From Nitrososphaerota archaeon (GTDB taxonomy: Archaea; Thermoproteota; Nitrososphaeria; Nitrososphaerales; CADDZS01), in NCBI GenBank assembly GCA_013288145.1, contig JABDCJ010000058.1:1-14372 (forward strand): 14,372 nucleotides of DNA, read 5' to 3'. The notes below the pieces were generated by a model that had not been told where the DNA came from, searched no databases, and saw nothing but the letters and a program-made list of their open reading frames with translations. Made by a program: the position numbers and the translations under genes. Below are positions 1-5,805 of the stretch, in pieces; position 1 is the first letter of the stretch, and every line of letters begins with the position of its first letter.

Positions 1-56
1 TCGATCGCTTCGAGAGCTTTCCTCTCGGAAAACCCAACAACGAGTTTAGCTTTCAG
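1..56 (-). CDS. Possible KEOPS subunit Pcc1, N-terminus only (runs off window)
   Basis: An open frame follows the RecJ-like gene on the same strand and leaves the window after 18 codons. It reads LKAKLVVGFSERKALEAI: a beta strand followed by a helix beginning with acidic and basic residues, which is how Pcc1 (the small dimerising subunit of KEOPS) begins. No ATG, GTG or TTG lies in frame back to the preceding stop, so the likely start is the CTG at 56-54, which overlaps the RecJ stop as CTGA, an analogue of the ATGA coupling overlap. Context supports KEOPS, since Kae1 and Bud32 lie in the same block, and from memory pcc1 is a frequent neighbour of rps15/recJ in archaea. Eighteen residues cannot prove a family; it could be another small protein. 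Confidence 0.33.
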   Translation of the reverse strand, partial: MKAKLVVGFSERKALEAI

Positions 57-1456
57 TTCCTTCTTTTTTGCTGCTGGAAAATCGAGTCGACCGCCTGCTG
101 GAATTCCTGTTGTTTAGAAATGGAGAATCTTGCTCCAGCCGCTGATTTATGCCCGCCCCCAACTCCAGACGTTACCAAGGCAATCTGCGAGAGTGCAGCT
201 CCGAGATCATACCCGGTTCTTTCCCTGCCTGACCTCGCAGAGACTTTTACATCGCCATCGGGCGTCGTCGTCCTTACCAAGACAACTTTCGATCTAAATC
301 GTGAATAGGAAGATATGATCTGAGAGATTGCCCCGGTCATTCGTTCGCCGACGACACCATCGCCGACAATCATCGCATAATCTCCCTTCTCGCCGATTCT
401 ATCTTCGCTTGAAAGCAGACTCTGAACTGTTTTTACGACCTCGGCCCTGTAATCAGCAATTATCTGATCCGAATCGTTTGCAAAAACCTGCTCGTCTCCG
501 AGACAGATCGCCAGCGCAAGGCTGGGCTTTCCCGTTCGGCTGCATGCATTGATTAACAACGCAAGGTCGCGCGAGTCTCTCATTGTAGAGTACTCATCCC
601 TCGTGTTCAGACCGTAGACCGTGCCAACTAGATCTTCAACAGTGTATGTCGTTCCGGATAGATGCGGTACAATTGCTTCCAAAAGCCTCTGTTTTTCCTC
701 CTCCCCGAATTCGGACGCAGTCTTCCACCGGTTTCCCGACCGCAGCTCGATTCCCGCTCCCCTTAGTGAGGCAAGGCAGGCGTCTCTGTTTCCGGTCAAT
801 CCGGGAATGAAAATCGAAATTGTATTCGCAATTGACTCGTGAACGGGCCTTGTCTCTCTGCCCCAGACCATCAAATCATTTTTCGAATCGATCCCGTTTG
901 AATACTCGCCGTCGCCCTCTAGGATTTTCGCATTCAGACCCGTCACTGCACGCCTCGGACCAATATCCTGCCGGTCTCCAATTGCGCCGGTCAGAGCAAG
1001 AAACGAAAGTCTGTCCGATCGTGTTTTCGATACCAAGTAACAAAGACCGGACGAGCTTATCGAGGAATTTCCGTCTATTCCAAACTGCCAGCAATTTAGA
1101 ATGTTTTCAGTCTTCAGTTCTGAATCAGGAATCTCATGATGATCTATGATTATCCACTTGTCGCCGAATCGCTTCGAGACCTGTTCTGAAAGTCCGGCGC
1201 AGATGTCAACGAAAATTATGATATCAAACTTTGAAGAGCTCAACCTATCCAGAAATCTAGAGTTCGGTTCTGAAACGGCTCGGACCTGGCAGTGTCCCTT
1301 ATTTTTTAGGATAAATTCCGTCAGTATTGATGCTGCGCAAATCCCGTCTGCATCGTGATGCGCTGCAACCAGAATATTTTCCTTATTTTTTATGCTTGCA
1401 ACGATTCTACTTTCTACGCGACGAGCTTTTTCGAATAGCCCCTGCTCGTCTTCCAT
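53..1456 (-). CDS. Archaeal RecJ-like DHH/DHHA1 family nuclease
   Basis: This 467-residue protein belongs to the DHH phosphoesterase superfamily, in the archaeal RecJ/GAN (GINS-associated nuclease, Cdc45-related) branch. These are Mn2+-dependent exonucleases acting on single-stranded DNA or RNA. Motif I is HHDADGI at residues 33-39 (DxD metal ligands), VDIC near 83-86 fits motif II, IDHHE near 104-108 is motif III, and GAIGDRQ near 160 fits motif IV. The C-terminal DHHA1 domain shows the SARSG stretch near 410 and the glycine-rich GGGHKSAAGA near 433-442. All metal ligands seem present, so it is probably active. The ATG start lies 22 bases after the S15 stop. The rps15-recJ pairing is common in archaea, which supports the archaeal assignment. 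Whether it serves replication (with GINS) or RNA decay cannot be told from sequence. Confidence 0.9.
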   Translation of the reverse strand: MEDEQGLFEKARRVESRIVASIKNKENILVAAHHDADGICAASILTEFILKNKGHCQVRAVSEPNSRFLDRLSSSKFDIIIFVDICAGLSEQVSKRFGDKWIIIDHHEIPDSELKTENILNCWQFGIDGNSSISSSGLCYLVSKTRSDRLSFLALTGAIGDRQDIGPRRAVTGLNAKILEGDGEYSNGIDSKNDLMVWGRETRPVHESIANTISIFIPGLTGNRDACLASLRGAGIELRSGNRWKTASEFGEEEKQRLLEAIVPHLSGTTYTVEDLVGTVYGLNTRDEYSTMRDSRDLALLINACSRTGKPSLALAICLGDEQVFANDSDQIIADYRAEVVKTVQSLLSSEDRIGEKGDYAMIVGDGVVGERMTGAISQIISSYSRFRSKVVLVRTTTPDGDVKVSARSGRERTGYDLGAALSQIALVTSGVGGGHKSAAGARFSISKQQEFQQAVDSIFQQQKRRN

Positions 1457-1478
1457 TAAGCATCAAGAGGAGGAATGA

Positions 1479-1928
1479 TTACGCGAGCTGAGCAACCGCG
1501 ACAGAGTACTTCCAAGTCTCCGCGATTTTTTCTTTTTCTTTGTAGTAGTTCGATAGTCTGTGAATCTTTGCCTCCAGAAGCTCCAGAGACCTGACATTTT
1601 TTCTGTCGGCGTGATGGTTTCCAAGATGCTCCTTGAGTTTTGATGCGCGCTCTACCAGCCTTCCCAAATCCTCCGGAATCGCTGGCGCATTTTTCCCTTC
1701 TTGAAGGACACTGTAAATCGATTTACCGAGGAACGTCTTCGTGTTAGGCACTCCGTAATCGTCTCTTAATCTCAATCCAATTTGACTTGGAGTAAGACCT
1801 TCTTTGGAGAGTTTGGAAATGTTAGTTACGATTTCGTCCTGACTAAAATTCACCCAGCTTGGAGGCCGTTTTGAGGAGGGCCGTGTAGACTGGGACTTGC
1901 CTCTGCGATGAGAGTGTATCCGTGCCAT
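1479..1928 (-). CDS. rps15: 30S ribosomal protein S15 (archaeal/eukaryotic type)
   Basis: The 149-residue product is the archaeal form of S15, with the N-terminal extension (MARIHSHRRGKS, then a proline-rich stretch) absent from bacterial S15. It binds the central domain of 16S rRNA in the small subunit. Family signatures are the PPSWV stretch near 27-31, the helix around GLTPSQIGLRLRD, and the late segment with HxxDRKNVRSLELLEAKIHRL that forms the rRNA-contacting helices. A GTG lies four codons upstream, but the ATG at 1928 matches the conserved MARIHS beginning. Composition is strongly basic at the N-terminus, as expected. It is preceded by a 56-base gap that may hold its own promoter and is followed closely by the RecJ-like gene. 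Confidence 0.95.
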   Translation of the reverse strand: MARIHSHRRGKSQSTRPSSKRPPSWVNFSQDEIVTNISKLSKEGLTPSQIGLRLRDDYGVPNTKTFLGKSIYSVLQEGKNAPAIPEDLGRLVERASKLKEHLGNHHADRKNVRSLELLEAKIHRLSNYYKEKEKIAETWKYSVAVAQLA

Positions 1929-1984
1929 GTGCTGAAGCACCTAAAACACGAAATTAACCGAAATAAGCGTTGCGCAAGCCGAAG
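1929..1984 (-). promoter_or_regulatory. Candidate S15 promoter and small hairpin at the start codon
   Basis: This gap lies between the XTP/dITP diphosphatase stop and the S15 ATG. Read on the minus strand it holds two AT-rich TATA-like stretches, TTATTTC near 1968-1962 and TTAATTT near 1956-1950. The second is about 25 bases from the S15 ATG, the spacing of a leaderless archaeal transcript. Immediately before the ATG is the inverted repeat GTGC-TTCA-GCAC (1940-1929). If transcription starts upstream, this hairpin would abut the start codon and could serve autoregulation. All inference from sequence. Confidence 0.3.
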
Positions 1985-2596
1985 CTAATGAACGCTTTCC
2001 TTTATGACAAGATCCGGATCTTTCGTTGATTCATTGAGGTACCATAACGCAAGTTTTGAAATTGCCTTTGCCCTGTGGGAATAGATTGTTTTTTCTTTCA
2101 GTCCCATTTCGGCAAAGGTCTTTGATGTCCACATTGGAACGAAAATGGGATCAAAACCAAAACCGTTCTGACCCCTTGCCTTGAGCTGAATTATACCTTC
2201 GGTTGCAGATGAAAAATTAGCGCGCCATTTACCATTTACGCCGAAAGCGACTGAAGATCGAAAATCTGCTTTTCTTGTCTTCGCATCTTCCAGAAGTTTC
2301 AGAATCCCTTCAACGCCCAGTGTTTCAAACACGAATGAGCTGTAAGGACCTGGAAAGCCGTTTAGCTGATGTACGAATAGACCCGAATCTTCCACAAAAA
2401 CTGGTTTATCAGTTTTCGAGACTATTAACGAAAGGGCAGAGGAAGCGATCTCGCCAAGATCCGGGTGCTGGATCTCCAGTTTCTGAAATTCACTTAATTT
2501 CTGAACTTCCACTCCAAATTGCGCGAGTGCTGCGCGTGCTTCTTCGACCTTGTGGTCATTTCCCGTCGCAAAGTAAAACTCAATCAACTTGAGCAT
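1985..2596 (-). CDS. XTP/dITP diphosphatase (Ham1/RdgB family)
   Basis: The 203-residue product is a non-canonical purine NTP pyrophosphatase, hydrolysing XTP and (d)ITP to monophosphate and PPi to keep deaminated purines out of DNA and RNA. Family motifs occur in order: FATGN at residues 9-13 followed by K, the FVEDSGLFV segment near 67-75 with the acidic catalytic region, FPGPYSS near 82-88, the GFGFDPIF loop near 146-153, TFAEM, and SHRAKAI near 173-179, which contacts the base. Length is normal for archaeal members. The start overlaps the 3' end of bud32 by 17 bases, so the two are probably co-translated. No defects are seen. Confidence 0.93.
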   Translation of the reverse strand: MLKLIEFYFATGNDHKVEEARAALAQFGVEVQKLSEFQKLEIQHPDLGEIASSALSLIVSKTDKPVFVEDSGLFVHQLNGFPGPYSSFVFETLGVEGILKLLEDAKTRKADFRSSVAFGVNGKWRANFSSATEGIIQLKARGQNGFGFDPIFVPMWTSKTFAEMGLKEKTIYSHRAKAISKLALWYLNESTKDPDLVIKESVH

Positions 2597-3221
2597 ACCT
2601 TCCTCTTAGTTCAATTTTTGCGATTTGTTTCTTCACTGCAGCTGTGTCCTTTTTTCCTGCAATATCCAAATAACCGTTCATAGCTTCTTCAAACTGAGAG
2701 TTCGCTTTTCGAGTGGATTCTGAGCTCTTTAGTGCCTGCTTTAGCAGATGAAGATCCTCGGCACGATCCTCGATTCTGTCTGAAAAAAACGAAAGCCCAA
2801 AGTCAATGAAGGCAACTCTCTCGCCTGATATGATCATGTTTTTTGTGGTTAAATCCCCGTGAATTATTCTGTTCAAATGCAATCTTGCAGTTTTTGACCC
2901 GACTTGTCTTAAGACATTCTCAGTATCTCCGCGAAAGTCTTTCAGGACGGTGCCTTGGATGTACTCCATGATTATTTCGCTGCTAATGGGATCGGCAAAG
3001 TGTACCTGAGGACAATCGACCCCGGCAAGCTTACAGGCATGTAAAATTTCAACTTCCTCTTTCGTCCTTCTCGATCTTATGGTTCGGTCCAGCAATTCTA
3101 TTCGGTACGGTTTAGGCATCCTTGCTTTTCTTATTGCAGGCTTCCCATACCAATCGACCAGTTCGATTCTTGCTTCGGCTCCATCAATCGGAGAGAAATT
3201 CGCTGGTTCAGCCTCGATCAT
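2580..3221 (-). CDS. bud32: KEOPS subunit Bud32 (atypical small kinase/ATPase)
   Basis: The 213-residue product is the minimal RIO-like kinase Bud32, the KEOPS subunit that binds Kae1 and hydrolyses ATP during t6A37 synthesis on ANN-decoding tRNAs. Visible elements are an early Lys-bearing strand (PAIRKAR, near 28-34), the catalytic loop HGDLTTKN at 121-128, the DFGLS metal-binding motif at 140-144, the EDRAEDLHLLK helix after it, and the LRGRY stretch near the C-terminus, where the family carries a conserved Arg-Gly-Arg/Lys tail. There is no C-terminal fusion and no Kae1 domain; kae1 is a separate gene ending just 3 bases upstream. The unfused arrangement differs from the Kae1-Bud32 fusion found in many Euryarchaeota. 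The next gene overlaps its end. Confidence 0.93.
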   Translation of the reverse strand: MIEAEPANFSPIDGAEARIELVDWYGKPAIRKARMPKPYRIELLDRTIRSRRTKEEVEILHACKLAGVDCPQVHFADPISSEIIMEYIQGTVLKDFRGDTENVLRQVGSKTARLHLNRIIHGDLTTKNMIISGERVAFIDFGLSFFSDRIEDRAEDLHLLKQALKSSESTRKANSQFEEAMNGYLDIAGKKDTAAVKKQIAKIELRGRYAQVD

Positions 3222-3224
3222 TTC

Positions 3225-4256
3225 TTATGCCACGGCTCGTTTTCTCTTAGATCCAGATCCAAGCTGGACCCGATCTATCCTCCAAGATTGTCTTACTAAT
3301 GCCTTCTCTGCTCTAACAGTATATCCATTCTCGCGAAAAAGAAACCCTGCTGCCGCTATCTGCGCTCCGCAGTCGCCTGCGAATTGTCTCGGGATTACCG
3401 ACAATCTCACGCCCCTTGAATCACACATCGTTTGGAGCATGCGGGAGAGCCTTTGATTTGCAGCAACGCCTCCCGTTACTAGCAGTTCTGATCTGTCAGT
3501 AAAGGAAAGCGCTCTTTCGGTTGCCTCGGTAAGCATTGCGAAGGCAGCCTCTTGAACTGAAAAACTCACCGCCTTTTTCGGCTGTCCAATCGCAACTGCA
3601 TCCTTTGCTGCAGAAAGCAATCCGGAGTAAGACACATCGTTGCCCTTGATCGTGTACGGTAAATGGGGCATTTCTTTTTCATTAAATTTGAATTCGGAAG
3701 CAAGTACTTCGATCTTGGAGCCGGCTGGGGAGCTCAATCCAAAGTAACGCCCTAATTGATCCAATAGCTGACCGAGCGTCAGATCGAGCGTTTCGCCAAA
3801 TATTTTCCACCCGTCCGGACTGTTTCCGGCAATTGCAGTATGTCCTCCTGAAATTAGAAGCACCAAAGGATCGTGAAGATCTCCGAGGAATTTTCCCAGT
3901 TCTATATGCCCGATCGCATGATTGACCGGAACGAGTTCTTTATCAAAATATGACGCGAGAGATCTCGCCGCAACTGCCCCTACTCTCAAGCAAGGGCCCA
4001 GTCCCGGTCCTGCGGAGTAAGCTATGAAATCAATATCAGAAATCTTCTTGCCCGCCGTTTCCAAAGATTGGCGAATAACGTCAGAACAGACTTCGACGTG
4101 ATGTCTTGCAGCTTCCCTCGGATGAATCCCGGAGCCTTCGGGCGCTCTGTAGATATCCTTGGAGTCTGAAAGAATTTTGAATCCGGTCTCGGGCGAAAGC
4201 TCGCAAATTCCGGCACCAAAGGTGTGGGCAGTGCTCTCTATACCGAGACAGATCAA
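3225..4256 (-). CDS. kae1: KEOPS subunit Kae1 (tRNA threonylcarbamoyltransferase)
   Basis: The 343-residue product is the universal Kae1/TsaD/Qri7 protein, the catalytic KEOPS subunit that transfers threonylcarbamoyl from TC-AMP to A37 of tRNA. It is an ASKHA-fold protein: MICLGIESTA opens the first ATP-binding strand, AGPGLGPCLRVG lies near 82-93, the metal-binding HAIGH at 113-117, LISGGHTAI near 134-142, and the late VTGGVAANQRL near 260-270. The second metal-site aspartate sits in DCGAQIA (295-301), where the family usually has DNGAMIA. The start is a TTG at 4256: an in-frame stop (that of the upstream gene) lies 15 bases before it, and the product begins exactly as the family does. A GAGG stretch about 13 bases upstream may assist initiation. 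Bud32 follows after 3 bases. Confidence 0.95.
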   Translation of the reverse strand: MICLGIESTAHTFGAGICELSPETGFKILSDSKDIYRAPEGSGIHPREAARHHVEVCSDVIRQSLETAGKKISDIDFIAYSAGPGLGPCLRVGAVAARSLASYFDKELVPVNHAIGHIELGKFLGDLHDPLVLLISGGHTAIAGNSPDGWKIFGETLDLTLGQLLDQLGRYFGLSSPAGSKIEVLASEFKFNEKEMPHLPYTIKGNDVSYSGLLSAAKDAVAIGQPKKAVSFSVQEAAFAMLTEATERALSFTDRSELLVTGGVAANQRLSRMLQTMCDSRGVRLSVIPRQFAGDCGAQIAAAGFLFRENGYTVRAEKALVRQSWRIDRVQLGSGSKRKRAVA

Positions 4257-4271
4257 ATTCGCGATTGGTCC

Positions 4272-4847
4272 TCACGGTTTGCGGGACTTGCGGTATAGAT
4301 TCCCCAAGATTTCGATATAGGGTTTTACATCAATCAGAAAGTCATCAAATTTCGCTCTTTCAAATTTGGTCTGCGACTTGCCATTTTTCATTGTCTTTTT
4401 TTCAACGAGTACGATACCTGCGCTCCTTTCAGCATCGCTGCTAAGATCGGGAAAATAGATCAGAACGCCATAACCGATCTTTTCGCTTCCTTTTGTAAAG
4501 ACCAAATTATAGTACATGTTCATAGTCTTCACAAACTGCTTCAGCTGTTTCTTTCTACTTTCAGACCTTTTCACGCTGTCAAATTCCTGCTTCGAAAGAC
4601 GGTCCACGAGTTCTCTCAGCGAGCCGAGCTCGGTAACTTTCTTTGAATAGCCCTCCAATTCTATCGGCAGTTCGTACACCGAATGCATGATATCCTCCCA
4701 CTGGTTGATCTGGGAAAATCTCTGATTCAATCGTAACTTTCCAGTTCTCGGATCCTCTTCCACTCCCATTTCTCTGCGGAGTTCTTCGTTAAGAATATCC
4801 TCAACCTTCAGTCCCTTCAGTTGGGACTTTCTGCTACTTGCGGACAA
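4272..4847 (-). CDS. Conserved-looking protein of unknown function, first gene of the KEOPS block
   Basis: I do not recognise this 191-residue protein. It is hydrophilic, with no signal peptide or membrane segment. Residues 1-60 are charged and probably helical. Residues 70-115 are Lys/Arg/Glu-rich (KRSESRKKQLKQFVKT) and could form a coiled or nucleic-acid-facing helix. From about 115 to 150 there is a more ordered, strand-like section with YGVLIYFPDL and AGIVLVEKK, which resembles a compact folded domain. The start is a TTG at 4847; no ATG or GTG is in frame upstream before strong sequence divergence. It ends 15 bases before kae1, so it is probably transcribed with KEOPS genes. A role as an accessory RNA-binding factor is only a guess from context and charge. 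Confidence 0.75.
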   Translation of the reverse strand: MSASSRKSQLKGLKVEDILNEELRREMGVEEDPRTGKLRLNQRFSQINQWEDIMHSVYELPIELEGYSKKVTELGSLRELVDRLSKQEFDSVKRSESRKKQLKQFVKTMNMYYNLVFTKGSEKIGYGVLIYFPDLSSDAERSAGIVLVEKKTMKNGKSQTKFERAKFDDFLIDVKPYIEILGNLYRKSRKP

Positions 4848-4949
4848 TTCGGTACCTGCAATGCTGGGTTCTTCATGCAGATATGTATTTTTGGAAAGGG
4901 TGGTCTAAATTTCAACGTCCGGAACAATACCGAAGTGGTCGCCTTTTCA
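4848..4949. promoter_or_regulatory. Divergent promoter region between the KEOPS block and the exosome-linked pair
   Basis: This is the only divergent intergenic gap in the left half. Read on the minus strand, AAATACATAT at 4890-4881 is a TATA-like element about 27 bases before a plausible transcript start that would give a short leader ahead of the TTG at 4847. Read on the plus strand, TCTAAATTT at 4903-4911 is a TATA-like element giving a start near 4932-4938 and a leader with a weak GTGGTC ribosome site before the ATG at 4950. An open frame continues upstream of 4950 on the plus strand, but its residues do not resemble the family. Confidence 0.4.
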
Positions 4950-5375
4950 ATGGATTTCTCATCTGTGACGGTAACTTTCTTCATACATTCAACTGAAGAC
5001 GAAACCAGGTTGATGAGCCTGGTTGAAGAAAGATTAGGGCTTGAACCCGCAGAAATCTCGAAAGTGACTGTCGCTGGCTATTTCGGCAACGAGATTATCT
5101 CTGTCCGCTCACATATTATAGGTTCCAAGGCACAGGTAGCTGCAAACAGAATTGTTAGCCAACTTTCGAGTGTCGCTCGATCCTCGATACTCTCGGAGAT
5201 CGAAAGATCTCTCGACGAACATGATTCGCTTTACTTGAGGCTGGATAGACAGAGTCTGCAGGATTCTTCTCTTTCAATTTCGGACGAGGAACCAATCAGA
5301 ATAAAGTTGAAGCCAAAGAGCAGGTATGGTGGAAGAGTTTCCATGAAGGAACAGTATGAGGAGTTGATTAGGTGA
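4950..5375 (+). CDS. COG1325-type exosome-associated RNA-binding protein
   Basis: The 141-residue product matches the archaeal COG1325 family (predicted exosome subunit or ribosomal-protein-L5-like RNA-binding fold). These small proteins are found near exosome, RNase P and proteasome genes and are presumed to act in RNA processing. Matching features are the opening strand followed by FIHSTEDE near residues 12-19 (families have VHATED), AGYFGNEI near 47-54 (GHYGNPI in relatives), the long helix after SKAQVAANRIVSQL, the characteristic LYLRLDRQ near 97-104 (YLRFDKQ), and the basic end strand IRIKLKPKSR. The frame is open to 4821, but the ATG at 4950 gives the family's usual length and start. 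It ends in a GTGA overlap with the next gene. Confidence 0.82.
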   Translation: MDFSSVTVTFFIHSTEDETRLMSLVEERLGLEPAEISKVTVAGYFGNEIISVRSHIIGSKAQVAANRIVSQLSSVARSSILSEIERSLDEHDSLYLRLDRQSLQDSSLSISDEEPIRIKLKPKSRYGGRVSMKEQYEELIR

Positions 5376-5602
5376 GACAAAAGAAGAGGTACGTTCTCCT
5401 CAAAGAATATCCGCAAGACATGCCTGAAAACTCCAAGTTTCTGTTTCAAAATTCTTTGGGATTCGTGATCAAGACGGATCTAAAGGGTGCGGAAAATCTC
5501 CGAAGTCGAGCGTTGTTGATATCAGGCTCTATCTGGAAACTGAAAGATCATCCAAAAGTCCTTTATCCAAGACCAACGAGAGGGAAAAACGGGATGAAGT
5601 GA
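5372..5602 (+). CDS. Compact protein resembling RNase P subunit Pop5
   Basis: The 76-residue product starts with a GTG that overlaps the preceding stop as GTGA, strong evidence that it is a real, translationally coupled gene; an AGGAG stretch lies about 10 bases before the start. The opening RQKKRYVLLKE resembles the RRRYIxxEI start of Pop5, and the core GFVIKTDLKGAENLRSRALL followed by ISGSIWKLKD resembles the Pop5 strand-helix and its VSGTIKxLK ending. Pop5 is a protein component of RNase P, which removes 5' leaders from pre-tRNA. Typical Pop5 is 100-120 residues or more, so the central helix region would be missing or much shortened. Pop5 beside COG1325 is a known archaeal neighbourhood, which favours the call. 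The similarity is judged by eye. Confidence 0.5.
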   Translation: MRQKKRYVLLKEYPQDMPENSKFLFQNSLGFVIKTDLKGAENLRSRALLISGSIWKLKDHPKVLYPRPTRGKNGMK

Positions 5603-5749
5603 ATCGCCGTCCCAGACTGATCCCGGACTAGATATAAGCTCCTCTGGGAAAATGAAGAACTCGCGACGATACTGACCAGACATTTCCCATCTTCTAGAGA
5701 AAAATGAGAATTGTTCCGATAATTCTATTCTCTTAATCACGACCCACCG
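5603..5749. other. Non-coding stretch with nested inverted repeats (candidate structured RNA or leader)
   Basis: No convincing plus-strand gene lies here. Inverted repeats are seen directly: TCCCAGA (5610-5616) with TCTGGGA (5643-5649); GGGAAA plus ATG (5646-5654, one extra A) with CATTTCCC (5681-5688); and AGAATT (5707-5712) with AATTCT (5721-5726) around an 8-base loop. The first two pairings share GGGA and so are mutually exclusive, as in attenuators or riboswitches. The layout could be a 3' end of the Pop5-like transcript, a small RNA, or chance. A minus-strand frame (5740 to 5522) is also open across it. Confidence 0.3.
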
Positions 5750-5757
5750 TTTTTTTT
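5750..5757 (+). terminator. T8 tract, candidate archaeal terminator
   Basis: A run of eight T residues on the plus strand follows the Pop5-like gene and the inverted repeats. Archaeal RNA polymerase terminates at T-rich tracts without needing a hairpin, so this could end the COG1325/Pop5-like transcript before the next promoter. The nearest hairpin ends 23 bases earlier, so it is not a bacterial-type intrinsic terminator. Confidence 0.35.
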
Positions 5758-5773
5758 GCGAGCTCTGTGGTCA

Positions 5774-5783
5774 TCTTTAAATC
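5774..5783 (+). promoter_or_regulatory. TATA-like box for the pentose phosphate cluster
   Basis: TCTTTAAATC contains TTTAAA (5776-5781), a standard archaeal TATA core. Its centre lies about 27 bases before the TTG at 5806, which fits a leaderless transcript. The core is self-complementary, so it could also drive transcription leftward. No clear purine-rich BRE precedes it. Confidence 0.4.
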
Positions 5784-5805
5784 GGCTTTTCAGCCCGTGC
5801 CTTTC

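Noticed and set aside
876..1149. Several open frames of 60-140 codons opposite recJ, rfcL, rpe, the PfkB homologue and others
   Set aside because: They lie in other frames of well-supported genes and have no recognisable domains or start signals.
1470..1610. Plus-strand frame beginning after GAGGAGG near 1467 (ATG ATT ACG...), about 40 codons
   Set aside because: It is antisense to the conserved end of S15, the purine stretch is only one or two bases from the ATG, and the residues look like a shadow of S15.
1970..1977. TTGCGCAA palindrome as an operator for S15
   Set aside because: A lone 8-base palindrome is expected by chance in a window this size, and it does not recur at other promoters here.
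4821..4949. Upstream extension of the COG1325 protein to the TTG at 4821 or ATG at 4875
   Set aside because: The added residues do not fit the family, overlap the start of the divergent gene, and cover the likely promoters.
5590..5675. Box C/D sRNA, from two ATGAAG-like and two CTGA elements
   Set aside because: The C boxes do not match RUGAUGA, and the roughly 30-base spacer between the two halves is far longer than in archaeal C/D RNAs.
5767..5805. GTG at 5767 as the start of the PfkB homologue
   Set aside because: It would place the TTTAAA box inside the gene and add a 13-residue segment that related kinases do not show. TTG 5806 or 5818 fit better, although this is not proven.
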